Origin: Spirodela intermedia
Lineage: Eukaryota; Streptophyta; Magnoliopsida; Alismatales; Araceae
Length of the DNA: 64,000 bases
Assembly: GCA_902729315.2 (NCBI GenBank)
Contig: LR746268.1
Location: 4,767,501-4,831,500, forward strand
Direction: 5' to 3'
Shown here: one piece after another, positions 46,611 to 59,186 of the stretch
Position numbering within the stretch: the first letter of the stretch is position 1
Layout of the letters: each line of letters opens with the position of its first letter
Program-made: the position numbers and the translations under genes
The notes under the pieces: generated by a model
Told to the model about the DNA's origin: nothing
Database searches by the model: none
Seen by the model: the letters and a program-made list of their open reading frames with translations, nothing else

Positions 46611-48350
46611 ATGGCGTCCAACAGCAACAACATGCCCGGGAGGCCCGTGGCGGGTCCGCCAACTTTGGGCAATGCCGGGATGGTGACATCGTCCCCGGGA
46701 ATGAACCAGCCGCCACATCCCCATTCAGCCTCGCAGCCGCAGGCGTCTGTTGCCTCCCCGTTCCAGAATCTGTTCCAGTCATCCCTTCAGTCCCAGTCCC
46801 AGGCCTCCCAGGTTCTTGGCCATGCTCACCTCATGGCGGTGCAGTCCCAGAACCAGACGCAGGTGCATAGCCCGTTTCAGGTACGGATGCAGCCTCAGGC
46901 TCAGAATTCTCCTCTAGGTATTATCGGAGGTGCCTCGTCTCCCTCCTTTTCAACCCCCGGTTCTCTAGGAATAAAACGGCCGATGCAGAAACCACCAGTC
47001 CGCCCACCTGTACCACCTATGAGCAACATGAGCCCCATTTTCAAGACTGCCGAGTTGACCCCAGCTGCGCGGAGGAAGAAGCAGAAGTTGCCCGAGAAGC
47101 AGCTGCCCGACCGGGTGGCGGCCCTCCTCCCTGAGTCTGCCCTCTACACTCAGCTGCTAGAGTTTGAGGCTCGGGTGGATGCTGCGCTTGCGAGGAAGAA
47201 GATTGACATCCAAGAAGCTTTGAAGAGCCCTCCTTGCATCCAGAGGACTCTAAGAGTCTACGTTTTCAATACATTTGCCAATCAGATGCGCCCAACTCCC
47301 GAGCCAAAGAATCCTGAGCCACCTTCGTGGTCGTTAAAGATTATTGGAAGGATACTGGAAGACGGAGTTGATCCTGATCCTGTTGGGGGCCTCCCAAAGC
47401 CGAACCCCATGTACCCAAAGTTCTCTGCTTTCTTCAGAAGGGTCACCGTCACGTTGGACCCAAATCTATACCCCGAAAACCCAACAATCATCTGGGAGAA
47501 TTCGCGATCGTCTGCACCTCAGGATGGCTTCGAGATTAAGAGAAAAGGTGACAAGGAATTCACCGCAGGTATACGCCTTGAGATGAACCATATACCCGAG
47601 AAGTTTAAGCTTTCACCCCCTCTGATGGAAGTTCTTGGAATCGAGGTTGACACTCGTGCACGAGTTATAGCTGGGATTTGGCACTACGTTAAGGCTAGGA
47701 AATTGCAGAATCCAAGCGATCCTTCTTTTTTTGCTTGTGATCCGCCTTTGAGGAAAGTGTTTGGGGAGGAGAAAATGAAATTTGCCTTTGTCTCACAGAA
47801 GATTTCTCAACATTTATCAGCTCCACCGCCCATACATTTGGAGCATAATGTTAGATTGTCGGGCAATGGTGCTGTTGGCAATGCTTGCTATGATATCCAG
47901 GTGGACGTTCCTTTTCCCCTGCAAAAGGAAATGGCAGCTTTCCTTGTGAGCACTGAAAAACACAAAGAGATTGAACAGTGTGATGAGCTTATTTCTGCAT
48001 CCATAAAGAAGATTCACGAGCATCGCAGGAGACGTGCATTCTTTCTTGGGTTTAGCCAGTCACCTGTCGACTTCATCAATGCTTTAATTACTTCACAGAG
48101 CAGAGACTTGAAACTTGTTGCCGGGGAAGCTAATCGGAATGCTGAGAAGGAACGCCGTTCGGACTTCTATAGCCAACCATGGTATTCTTTTGCTTCTATG
48201 TTTTCATTTTTTGCTGTTTAGATAGTTCGCATGGGGAGATTTCCACAATCTGACTTGTTCCTTTGGCAAATGATCAGGGTTGAAGATGCTGTCATTCGCT
48301 ATCTGAATCGCAAGCCAGCATCGGGGAATGATGCTCCTGGGAACACGTGA
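46611..48350 (+). CDS. SWP73: SWI/SNF complex component SNF12/SWP73 (BAF60 homologue)
   Basis: Core accessory subunit of plant SWI/SNF chromatin-remodelling complexes, nuclear. Two exons, 46611-48181 and 48278-48350, joined in phase 2 through a Trp codon, give 547 residues. The N-terminal about 100 residues are Gln/Ser/Pro-rich. Then come [37 protein letters not shown] and the SWIB domain at about 332-405 ([19 protein letters not shown] to [10 protein letters not shown]). The C terminus ends [17 protein letters not shown]. The ATG at 46611 is the first in frame. The gene is intact, while an inverted truncated copy lies at 41.0-41.9 kb. Confidence 0.94.
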
Positions 48351-50646
48351 TAACTATGTGAATTCACTTATCATGATATTGTTCTTCCTTGTTTAGAATA
48401 GTTTTGCATTAGCCTTGCTAGGTTCACCGATTTGAAGTGAGAATCTCCTTGCTGAGATTTTGATATCAATTCGTCGCTGGGGGTCTCCCAGCTAATGTAG
48501 TCTCACTTACTACTTTATGAACATATTTCATATTAAAGTCTACTTTCTAACTAAATAAATGTGACAAAATAATGAAGCATCGATGGACGACCAATTGGCT
48601 TGCTACCTTCCTTGTCTTCTTTTTTGGAGTAGGCCTGATTTATTCCCATTCAATTTAGTATTTTTCGTTCAATGTTTATTTGCCCTGAATAAATTCCTTC
48701 AACTGAGCACTTTTGTCGATGAACCATTTAGCTGCACAAAGACTTGCATGAAGATTTCCAAACCAAGCGCAAGGTTTTTATGATATATGTCATATGAATG
48801 TGTAACAACCATATTCCACATTATCAAGGTAGATAATTGCATAGCCTTAAAGGAGGAGTGAACCGCATAAATTACTCTGATTTCTTCTCAGGTTTTGATC
48901 CTTTCCACCTGTTTTGGGCGGAGGTTTTGATTCACGAGTATATCTCCTACAACTTGGAGACGTCTGATGCACGAGTCAAAACCCTGTGGAAGTTGAGTAA
49001 TGGGTATCCCCCGCTCATTCATCAGCCAATTCTGGACAGACTAATCGAGAAAAGTCAACTAGTATTTTTCTACAGGAGTTGTCGGATGCTCAAAATCAGA
49101 AAGCAGATAAGCAAGTCAATAAACGACTCGTTGATTCATCGGTCAATTTTGCGTGATGATTAGTTGAGAAAAAAGATATTATTTTTTGTCGCTAAAACAG
49201 ATGGGCAGAGAACCATGAACTGGTTGAACAGGTTAAGGAATGGGCTGGATGTTGTTCCCTATGGAACAATCATTTTGCATGGAAAAAAGTAACCCCCTTG
49301 TATCTGATCAAACTAGGCTGGGTTCCACCACTAGTCTGCATGAAATCCACGCCTATTGCATGCTTCTTCAGGCTGTTGACATTTTCTCTGTGGAACAGTC
49401 ATTTTGCATGGTTTTTGTTTGATTTGTTTTATAATTTTTTTTTTACTCCACTAATTATCTTTTTCTGTGATGAGTCTGTTGCTTTATTTTTTTTGCCTAT
49501 CAGTATTCAAATAGGTATCTCTCTTCAGGATAATATATCAAACAAAAATAGGAATTTAGAATTATTAAGATATGTGGGATAAAAATTGAAAAAAAAAGGG
49601 TTTGATCTGTTTATGGACGTTCAACATTCATAATTTGTATATGCATTTACCAGTTTTAACTATATCCAACCCTGAACCAGCTTTGACTTTGCGTCTAGTA
49701 AATGAGGTAGATGTCCAATTCGACGGTTTTCTACCTGTTTATAGCAATCATTCATGGAAACATAAGGCTCCTCTTCTCTGGGCGTGAATGGATTTACCAA
49801 GTGGAATTTGCTTTCAATTTTATTTTTATTTTTCCTGTAGTCAAATGCATCCTTGAAAAGTCAAAGCTGTGGCAAAGGCTCTCAGTTCTTAGCTTAGCTG
49901 AAGTTCATCTGACTGCTAGATTTTGGTTAAATTGTTCCTGCAGATTGATCCAACACCCTAAGTTCTTTACCAGATGTACTTCTCCTTAAATGCCATGTTA
50001 TCAACAAGACGTTGACTTTTTATCATATTTTTAATCAGGGTTTAATCTGCTTTGCGCAATGATCTCGTTGTTGTTGTCGTCATCATCACCATCACCATCA
50101 CCATCACCTTTGAATGACCCCGCCAACGGATTTGCTTGATGCGTGAAGCTAAATGCGTAATGAGCAAACGAGTCTCGCGTATTTTAATATGTAGTTATCT
50201 TTTTTTTTAATGTAGGATTATTCTCTCTACCAAGTGAATACTTTAAATGAGATGAGGAATTCAATGTCATAATAATCGGTGCTGATAATATATTAAAAAA
50301 TGTATTGCTTAATTCAAAGTCAGAAACATTTATTGCCTTAATTGGTATGGGGATTATTCTAAACTGGGAATTCTGTCAAAATGAGCCAGAGATTATTATA
50401 AATTGGGTTCTCGCGATTGGATAATCCGTAAAATAATATTTAATGACGTCATTTAGCTAAGAAGACGATGCCGCTCGGTTCAATCTCTGAGTCCGAGTTG
50501 TTTACTCGCTGAGTCGCAACGACGAGTCCCTCGCAGCATATGAGGCCAGAGGAGGAGAGAGAGAGAGAGAGAGAGAGAGAGGGATACTTCGAGAGAAAAG
50601 GAGAGGCAGAAGAAGGTAGTGAGGGAGGAGAGGGGGGGGAGAGCGG
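48351..50646. other. Intergenic region between SWP73 and exostosin genes
   Basis: AT-rich with no recognisable gene. A (CAT/CAC)n microsatellite lies at about 50079-50106, T runs at 49433-49446 and 50204-50213, and a (GA)n tract at 50553-50581 just before the exostosin start. Confidence 0.6.
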
Positions 50647-53018
50647 ATGGAATTGGTGGCGAGAACTCTGGTCGCCGCCATAGTCCTGTTCTCGGGGCTT
50701 GTCTTCCTCGTCGTTTTCTTCTCCCCGCTGGATCTCGGGGCCCAACTCGCCGCCTTCTCCCTGTCTCCTGCCAGATCTTCCCCGCTGAAGGTCCGGCATC
50801 GCCCGCCCCCTCTCAAGGTCTACATGTATGATCTCCCTCGGCGGTTCAATGTCGGGATGCTGGAGCGGCGCCGCCCCGATGCCGGGGGGGACGTTCCTGT
50901 GGATCGGGCTTCGCTGCCGCCTTGGCCGCAGAACTCGGGGCTCAAGAAGCAGCACAGCGTGGAGTATTGGATGATGGCATCGTTGCTTGCGGAAGAGGGC
51001 GGGGCGGGAGGGGAGGTGGAGGCGGTTAGGGTCCTGAAGGGGGAAGAAGCGGAGGTGTTCTTCGTGCCTTTCTTCTCATCTCTCAGCTTCAATACCCACG
51101 GCCACAACATGACGGATCCTGACACCATGATCGACCGGCAGTTGCAGGTATACTTGGGACTTCGCTTCCGTTTCTCCGAAACGATCGAACGCTTCATTGT
51201 GATCTTTCGCGCCATCCACTCGAATTTGACTGACGATGCGGATGACCTCCAATTCACCAACCTAGTTTTCGAGCCATGGTATTTTGTCGATTGATCTCCA
51301 CATTATTTGTAATCTTAACCGATGTTCTGGCGGGAAAAAGCGCCTCATTCTTTCATCTAGTTGCGTAATTTTGCGTTCTGCGTTTGCAGGAGGACCTCCT
51401 GACGTTCCTGAGAGGATCCCCTTATTGGCAGCGATCTGGGGGGAGGGACCACGTAATTCCCATGCATCACCCGAACGCTTTCAGGTTTCTTCGCCAGCAG
51501 GTGAACGTATCTATTCTGGTGGTTGCAGATTTTGGGCGATACCCTAAAAGCTTGTCCTCCCTTGGCAAGGACGTAGTCGCTCCATATGTACATATCATTG
51601 ATTCATTTGTAGACGACGATCCCCCGGATCCTTTCTTGTCCCGTCCGACTCTCCTCTTCTTCCGAGGGAGAACAGTCAGGAAAGATGTACGTATGCGAGC
51701 CGTCTCTCTGTTGGAAGCATAGTGTTCTTCCAGAAAACAAAGCTATTTTCTGATGAGACCGATGTTTACTTGGATTCAGGAGGGAATTGTTCGTTCAAAG
51801 TTGGCCAAGATCTTGAAAGGCATCGACGGTGTTCATTTTGAGGAGAGCCTTGCTACTGGGGAAGGCATCAGAGCGGTAGGTCTTCTGCGGTTTTCGTATC
51901 GCTATTGATTGCGTGCATTTCTTCTGGTAATTCTTCCTGTGAATTCTTTCAATTTGCTTAAATCGGCCTGGATCATAGCCATGTACACAAGAACATCCAA
52001 AAAAATAAATTTGTCCCGATGATTTGCTTAACGACTGAACCGATTTTACCCATCACAATATGCCTGATTTATGTTTAAATTATGGCAAAGCTTCTGAATC
52101 TGGATCATTTCTCTGGAGTTCCGTCTGCAATTTGTCATCTGACAGCTTCATGGAAACATGCTGCTGCTAGGATTAGCTGTGGCCTGTTCTTAGTGAAAGC
52201 CTTTGTAGGCCACAGGTCTCTTTCCTTGTTGGTTACCTAGAAGTTGGCATGATTCGAATAATATTATATTTGATTGAGGGAAATTTAGACATACAATGTA
52301 GATAGATCTGCCTCTTTCTAGACCTAGTCGGTTTGGAGCTAGATGGCCCAGTCTATTAGGATAACATCAGAGCTCGATATTATATTCCTAAATTGCATGC
52401 ATCTCATTTTTACTGTCTACATGAGTTGACTCCAAAAAAGTCAAACGCCACTAATTATGGCGCATCAAGCCTGCGGCTTAAGCACGAACACACTCCTCTC
52501 TTTTGTGATCCAGTTTTTTCTACTCTATTCATCGATTCCCATCGCCACTGTATCTAATGCTCACTCTCTCTCTCTCTCCTCCATCCTGGCAGTCAACTCA
52601 TGGCATGCGGACGTCCAAGTTCTGCCTGCACCCAGCAGGGGATACGCCCTCCTCTTGTCGGCTCTTTGATGCCATCATCAGTCACTGCGTCCCTGTGGTA
52701 GTGAGCGACCACATTGAGCTCCCCTTCGAGGATGAGCTCGACTACCTGGAATTCTCTGTATTTTTCTCTGTCCAAGAGGCACTGCGGCCGGGTTTCATGG
52801 TTGACCACCTGAGGCAGATCCCCCAGGTCCAGTGGGCCCGGATGTGGCGGCGGCTGAAGGAAATCTCCTGCCATTTCGAGTACCAGTACCCCCCAAAGAA
52901 GGACGATGCTGTGAGCATGCTGTGGAGGCAGGTGAAGCATAAGCTCCCGGGGGCCAAGCTTGCCATCCACCGGAGTCAACGGCTGAAGCTTCCTGACTGG
53001 TGGAGCCGGAGGAGATGA
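50647..53018 (+). CDS. Exostosin-family glycosyltransferase (GT47)
   Basis: Golgi type II membrane glycosyltransferase of family GT47, involved in cell-wall polysaccharide synthesis; the sugar donor is unknown. Exons: 50647-51147, 51390-51686, 51780-51875, 52593-53018, all phase 0, 439 residues. Residues 7-27 are a signal anchor. The exostosin domain starts at [13 protein letters not shown] and continues with [68 protein letters not shown] and [15 protein letters not shown] cannot place the clade with certainty; the general layout recalls ARAD-type arabinosyltransferases. A GA tract precedes the start. Confidence 0.92.
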
Positions 53019-54446
53019 CCCCCGTCTATGTTGACCTTTCTCTTCCTTCTGGACTTTTTGATCTCAGGAGGTGATGATCTTTGGCAAGTTAATGGAGTGA
53101 TAGAGGCAGCCTTGGAGCTTTCCCTAGGAATCTGGTCTCCACTCCATGGATCTTTCTGAGAGCCAGCCAAGAAGTTGTGTCCGAGAAACTGGTCTCCACT
53201 TTCTCAGAAGCTGCTTCTGATGGTCAAGTTTGACTGCGATGATGTCAACAGCTGGAAGCGAATCTTAGGTGTTTCACGATTAAGAAATCCGTGTGTGAAT
53301 ATTTAATTGGCAGCGTCGTTTGGAAATTCAGGGGAGAGAAGCAGCTAGTGATGCCTTCATTCCAGGGAACACTGTTTAATTGTTCTCAAAGCCGTTGACT
53401 ATGATCGCAATGAAATGATGGTTTCCTTTAAGGTGCGACACTGTTGACCGGTGATTCACGTTTAACTCTTCATATTGACTGACCTCGGAGTCAAACATGC
53501 TGCTGCGTACTCGAGCACACGAGAAGTGAAGAATCTGGAAGAAGATTAGACTGGGCCCGATCTTGAGCTGGTGGGTCAAACCCGAATTTTGATTTATTAA
53601 GAGTTTACCAACTGGGCAATGATTCCTACGCGAAATGGCCCCACGAGACCTAACTTTGCCCCCCCGCACCCCCCCACAGGAATATAGAATATATATAATT
53701 TTTGTCTTGTTTTGGGCGGAGAACGTGGCCGCCGCTTTCACACTCTCCTCGGCTGGTCGTCAGCTGCCGTTCTAAGCAGGAACGGTCAACCTTCCCAGGG
53801 CTACAAGACGTCCCGTCCAATTGGGAGGGCTTCCAGATTGGAATCGGTCAAGCTGCCTCATCTGTATTCCACGAGCTGAAAGTCAACTTCACACCTCAAG
53901 TGGGACCAGCTTGGACCCACTCTCTGAGCATGCTTAATTAATACTTTAGGGGTAGATATACCCTTAAGTCAAAGGCTCGGGCGATCTAATTTTATCATCC
54001 GGGATTTGATAATTTTCATGAAATTATATAATCCCGCGGTGATCTGACCATTCCGGTAACGGTAACCCAATCTTTTCCCACTCTTGGACAAAACGTGCAC
54101 AGTACATTTAAAATTGCGGCTTTTGGTAGCGTGGGGATTTCAAGTCAGCTTACCGGACAGTCAAATTACGCCAGACCACAGGTGGAGGCCAACAACTCTG
54201 GACCTGGGGCGTGCGAAGACTTTCTCAAACCCGCCGTCCGCTGAAAAACCAGACGCAGTATTAAACGATTTCTCATCAGGGGCTAAAGTTGCTCGCCGCC
54301 CTCGCCGCCGGTGATCTCTCTCTCTCTCTCGCCTCCTCTTTCTAGGGGTCCGGTAGTGGTCGGGAGGCGGCGAAAATTCCGAAAGGATTTGGCCGGGGGG
54401 AGCTTCGGGGGAGAAGGAGGGTGGTGGTGGTGCCAGATTCTGCCCC
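53019..54446. other. Intergenic region between exostosin and EXO70 genes
   Basis: 3' flank of the exostosin gene, then EXO70 upstream sequence with a short CT tract at 54314-54331. No other gene recognised. Confidence 0.6.
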
Positions 54447-56402
54447 ATGAAGACCTCGGTGGACGGGGAAGAGAGGGTGATGGCGGCGGCGCAGCAGATC
54501 GTTAGGAGCCTTGGAACCTCGAAGAACATGAAGGAGGACATGCTCCTCATCCTTTCCAGCTTCGACAACCGGTTCTCAAACATCACGGACCTCGTCAAGG
54601 GTGGAGGGAACGCGCGATTGGCGGCCGCGGAGGAGGTCATCTGTCGTTGGGGGGATTCCTCGTCTGGGACCTCCCGCGGCTTCATCCCGTGGGAGGATTC
54701 GCCGGACGAGGTGGCCGAGTACCTGGCCGCCGTCGACGATATCATCTCCCTGACGGAGGGGGCTGGCCAGGAGTCCGCTGACGACGCTGAGATCCTCGAT
54801 CGAGCGGATAACGTGCTACAGATGGCCATGGACCGGCTGGAGGAGGAGTTCCGCCGTATCATGATCCAGAACACGGTGCCGATGGACACTGCCAACCTCT
54901 ATGTGTCCAGCCGGAGCATGTCCCTCTCCTTTGCATCTAGTGCCGGTGTGGGCATCGATGACTACGATAACTATGTAGAGGAGGAACAGGATGCTTACGT
55001 GGACGAGGGATCGGTTGGCGGTAGCTTGTCTGACGACTTCCGTGTTGAGATGGTGCGGTCCGAGGCGGTACCTCACCTACAGAGCATTGCGGACCGGATG
55101 ATTCGGGCAAGGTACGAGAAGGAGTGCTGCCAGACCTATAGCAGTGTCAGACGGGAGGTCCTTGATGACTGCGTTGCCGCCCTGGGGCTCGAGAAAATGA
55201 GTATTGAGGAGGTTCAGAAGACCGTGTGGACGGATTTGGACGGGAAGATGAAGAAGTGGGCGCAGGCAGTGAAGGTCGTTTTCCAAGCTCTTCTGCTCGG
55301 TGAGAAAAAACTTTGTGACCAGATATTTGAGGTCTCCCCAGTGATTGGAGATATTTGCTTCACCGAAACCGCCAAAGGGTGCGTGATGCAGCTGCTGAAT
55401 TTCGCAGAGGCAGTTGCAATTGCACAAAGGTCACCTGAGAAGCTGTTCAGGGTACTTGATATGTATGATGCTCTATCAAACGTCATGCCTGAATTGCAGG
55501 TAATGTTCCCCGAGGAACCTAGAGAATTTTTATGTGGCGAGGCAGAATTGATATTAAAGAGGCTGGGGGATGCTGCAAAGGACACACTGGCTCAGTTTGA
55601 GAAAGCGGTTCAGACTGAGACTTCGCGGAAACCTATGATATTTGGTGACAACCATCCTTTAACACGTTATGTGATGAATTATTTGAGATTGCTCATGGAT
55701 TATGAAAGAACTCTCAATGATCTTCTTAATGAAGGTGAGAGAGATGTTGACGATCTTCCAGAAGTGAAGAATAATGAAGAAAATCAGTTTGGAGGGAGCA
55801 TGTCTCAATTGGGCCACCATGTTCTTTCAACAATCTCTTGTCTGGAATCCAATATTGAAGAGAAATCCAAACTTTATGACGACAAAGGATTGCAGTATGT
55901 GTTTCTGATGAACAACATACATTACATTGTCCAGAAAGTGAAGGATTCTGAGCTCCGAACCGTGCTGGGGGATAACTGGGTTCGTAAGCGCCGTGGTCAG
56001 ATACGCCAATATGCTAGGCTCTATCTTAGAGCTTCTTGGAGCAGAATCCTTTCTTACTTGAGAGATGAAGGTATGAGTGGTAATGGAGGCGGTAGTAACA
56101 CGTTCAAGGTTGCTCTCAAGGAGAGGTTCAAAAATTTCAATCTTGCATTTGAAGAGATTCACAGAAACCAGACAACCTGGAATGTTACAGATCTTCAACT
56201 CCGGGAGGAGCTCAGGATTTCTATATCAGATATGGTGATTCCGGCTTACCGTTCTTTTACAGGCAGGTTTGGCAGCTATTTGGAGGGTGGACGAAATTCA
56301 GCGAAGTACAAAAAATACACACCAGAGGATTTGGAAAGATGCATATTGGATTTATTTGAAGGCTCATCTGGGGCTTCTAGCTATTCGAGGAGAAGACACT
56401 AG
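54447..56402 (+). CDS. EXO70: Exocyst subunit EXO70 family protein
   Basis: EXO70 is the exocyst subunit that binds the plasma membrane and tethers secretory vesicles. A single exon encodes 651 residues, normal for non-A plant EXO70s, which usually lack introns. The N terminus has AAAQQIVRSLGTSKNMKED and LSSFDNRFSNI. The acidic linker at about 170-190 (YDNYVEEEQDAYVDEG) is typical. The C-terminal EXO70 domain spans about 250-640, with LNFAEAVAIAQRSPEKLFRV, HPLTRYVMNYLRLLMDYE, YVFLMNNIHYIVQKVK and KYTPEDLERCILDLFEG. N-terminal features suggest the EXO70F group from memory. An alternative start is at 54480 (MAAAQQ). Confidence 0.94.
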   Translation: MKTSVDGEERVMAAAQQIVRSLGTSKNMKEDMLLILSSFDNRFSNITDLVKGGGNARLAAAEEVICRWGDSSSGTSRGFIPWEDSPDEVAEYLAAVDDIISLTEGAGQESADDAEILDRADNVLQMAMDRLEEEFRRIMIQNTVPMDTANLYVSSRSMSLSFASSAGVGIDDYDNYVEEEQDAYVDEGSVGGSLSDDFRVEMVRSEAVPHLQSIADRMIRARYEKECCQTYSSVRREVLDDCVAALGLEKMSIEEVQKTVWTDLDGKMKKWAQAVKVVFQALLLGEKKLCDQIFEVSPVIGDICFTETAKGCVMQLLNFAEAVAIAQRSPEKLFRVLDMYDALSNVMPELQVMFPEEPREFLCGEAELILKRLGDAAKDTLAQFEKAVQTETSRKPMIFGDNHPLTRYVMNYLRLLMDYERTLNDLLNEGERDVDDLPEVKNNEENQFGGSMSQLGHHVLSTISCLESNIEEKSKLYDDKGLQYVFLMNNIHYIVQKVKDSELRTVLGDNWVRKRRGQIRQYARLYLRASWSRILSYLRDEGMSGNGGGSNTFKVALKERFKNFNLAFEEIHRNQTTWNVTDLQLREELRISISDMVIPAYRSFTGRFGSYLEGGRNSAKYKKYTPEDLERCILDLFEGSSGASSYSRRRH

Positions 56403-57792
56403 CCAGTTATCGATTTGATGCTGTCACGAATGGTACAGTCCCACTCTCATCAGGATGTGATTATCAGTTCAGTTGTCTGAATTATTCAAACTGTAGCTTG
56501 TTGTTTGTTGTGATTATTTTTAAACGACAGGAACATTGGACACTTCCCATGACGTCTCCTGTGCTATGTAATACCATTGTATATGATTAGCTCCCCACTT
56601 TTTCCAGTTTTGTCACTTTCAGAGTATCTCTATTGAAAGGTTGCCACCAAAACTTGCTGAACCTTTTATAGATATCGTGTTCATTTCGACCCGTTTAATT
56701 GCTTTATAAAATTGCCAATCTGTAGAAATTTTATACAGACCAGTTTAGGTGGGGTTTTCCCTGGTGTTCTTTCGAACATTAGCACGAATGCTTGGTAAAT
56801 GTTAATATCTTTTGAGATATGAGTAACGTGTGCTTCAATATAATTATCTGGAGTAAGCGTTCTAGCTTGTTTCCAATTCACTGCAGCTTGATCGGACCTA
56901 GCCGCTGCAATTTCAGGATCACCCTGTCGAGACATGTGAGTCAATTCCTTTCCTTAGAACCGTACTTGAGAGTTTCCTCGCCTCATACGGGTCAGCAATC
57001 AGTCCTTCAGGTTGCACATCTTAATCTACCCTACCTAAACTTAACTGAATTAACCCATTTCTAGGGTTTAACTAGAAGAACTTAATTACGTAAGTTTCAA
57101 ACTGTAATTTTAATCAATAGATTTGTTTTATCTCGTCTCCCATCTCTCATAAAAGAATGCAAACAAAAATGACTTGAATATGTTGAGGACACATTCATAG
57201 AAACTGTAAATAGTCTGTACACTCAAAGAATCAGGTTAATAATACCGGATTTGCCATAGCATAAAGATTTAACCCAAAGTGTGTTTCAGATGGCTTTGAT
57301 GGTATGCTTGCTCTCTTGTCGTGAGGGCTGAAATTTCCAACCATGGAGCTGCTCTCTGGTGTCAGATGAACGTTCATTTGACTGTAGGGTCCTCATGATC
57401 TGAGAAATGGATAATATTTTTTAATGCATTATGAGATGGAAATGGTGGATCGGATGTGGTGGTATATGCCCTCTAGTTTTTGTGGAAGTTCAATCGTGGC
57501 CAGTTGGTTGGTTTTGTTAAAGCATTATGCGTTTTCTCCTCCGGTGGGAAACTTTAGTTTATCCGTTCATTTTAAGAGATACCATTTTTTGTCATGCTCC
57601 TCACTGTCTAATTTGATCTGCAGTCAGAGCACGTTTTGGTTGACCGCATCTTGAGCAGGTACGCTATAATTATGAATTAACCTTTTCAAAGACTAACTTG
57701 ACGAGCTTATCTGTGGCGTTGCTCTGTTGCGATGAGGTTCCGCAGGGTCAAATTTGGGAAGTGGCCTGTATTATTCACGTTTGACGATATCC
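56403..57792. other. EXO70 3' flank
   Basis: AT-rich; EXO70 3'UTR at the left. No gene seen. Confidence 0.5.
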
Positions 57793-58016
57793 TAATCTGT
57801 GCAAATATTATAATGATATGCTGTACATGTTGAACAATAGGTTTTAGCTATCATGTTATGAGTGGATTATTTAATTAGTTTCTCTGGAGTGCTGTTGGAT
57901 TCATCACATGCATTAAAAATAATTCCCAGGACTAATTCGGTTGAACTTTCTCTGTATGACTGATCTCAACAACTGAAACTGACTGAAAATTAACTTCTTC
58001 CATGCTTGGATGTTCT
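57793..58016 (+). repeat. Long inverted repeat, left arm (224 bp)
   Basis: Base-by-base comparison shows this is the reverse complement of 59187-59410 with only two mismatches (57844 and about 57930) and no gaps, about 99% identity. The spacer is 1170 bp. Confidence 0.97.
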
Positions 58017-59186
58017 TATTAGGGTAACCTCTCAGGTCTACCAAACTGGAACATCTGAGGCACGGTGGCATATTGGCAAAACTGTATGAAGCTTCCTTGT
58101 TCTTGTTGTTCACCCCCATTTTTTCTTCTTAAAGATGAAGCTCTCTCTTCTCAGGTATGTTGTGCACCCAACATACCTGTGAAGGTAGTCCCAGACATTA
58201 CCCAGATGAGGATCAACTGATCCCATTAGCCATCCAACCTTTTCCTCAGATCGAACAGTTTCACAAGAGGTTGATGATCGGGTAATGATTTTCTTGCTCT
58301 CACTGGCAGTTTATTTATTTATTTGGGTAATTTGAGCACAAAAGAAGGGAGATGAATAAAATATTTATCTTCCTTGTTCCTCAGCTCAAGGAGATAATAT
58401 CACAGGTGGAGCAAGATCTCGGGAATATATATTAGAGACGCTTCAGCATCATGATTCATCGTATTCTGTCTCTCCCTCTTTGATTCTGTGTAATTCTATA
58501 AGTTTCGACCTCTTGATAAGTATTGAAATTCATCGTATTCACAAATAATTGACTTTATTCTCGGGTCCCTGTTCAACCTGGCAATTCCTGTAAGCAGCTT
58601 GATCTACTGTTGAACTCCAATGAGTAGCACAAGTCCTTTTCCTTCCTTTAAAGTCAATTTCTTTCCAATAAAGTTGCAGTAAATCCTTGGAGGTGCATTT
58701 TTTTTCACAAAGAAGAGTAGAAATATTCCAAAAGGTGATTTCAAATCTGACTCTCCGGTTGAATTCCAATGAGATTTCGTGATCTTGTCTACTTTCTTCA
58801 TGCTTTCCTTTTATTTCACGCCACTGCTTGTAACATCTGTTGCCATTTTACAAAGTTGTGGATTAATTTTTCCTAACTACACTTTTGTTTATTCTCATCA
58901 TTTCCTATTCTAATTGCTATCTGTTTATCCACCTGTTGTCGTTGCTCTAGGCCTCGTGCTTACAGTGTGGGTGTGCTCGTATCTATTTATGTTCACAACA
59001 GCCTCATCATCCTAAGTTTGTTCTAGTAATGACTGCATTCTTCCTTGGTATCATCTCATGTTTAATTACCCCTTACTGCCTTCAATATCCAACTCTGTTA
59101 ACTGCTCCGCGATGAGAATAAATAGTCTAAATAGCCATTTGCCATCTGTATCTAATAAATAAAAACGAATTCTCTCAAGCAGTCAG
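58017..59186. other. Spacer of the long inverted repeat
   Basis: No recognised coding sequence. ttgaactccaatgag (58611) and ttgaattccaatgag (58758) are near-identical short direct repeats. A minus-strand frame of 76 codons at 58539-58769 has no recognisable similarity. Confidence 0.5.
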
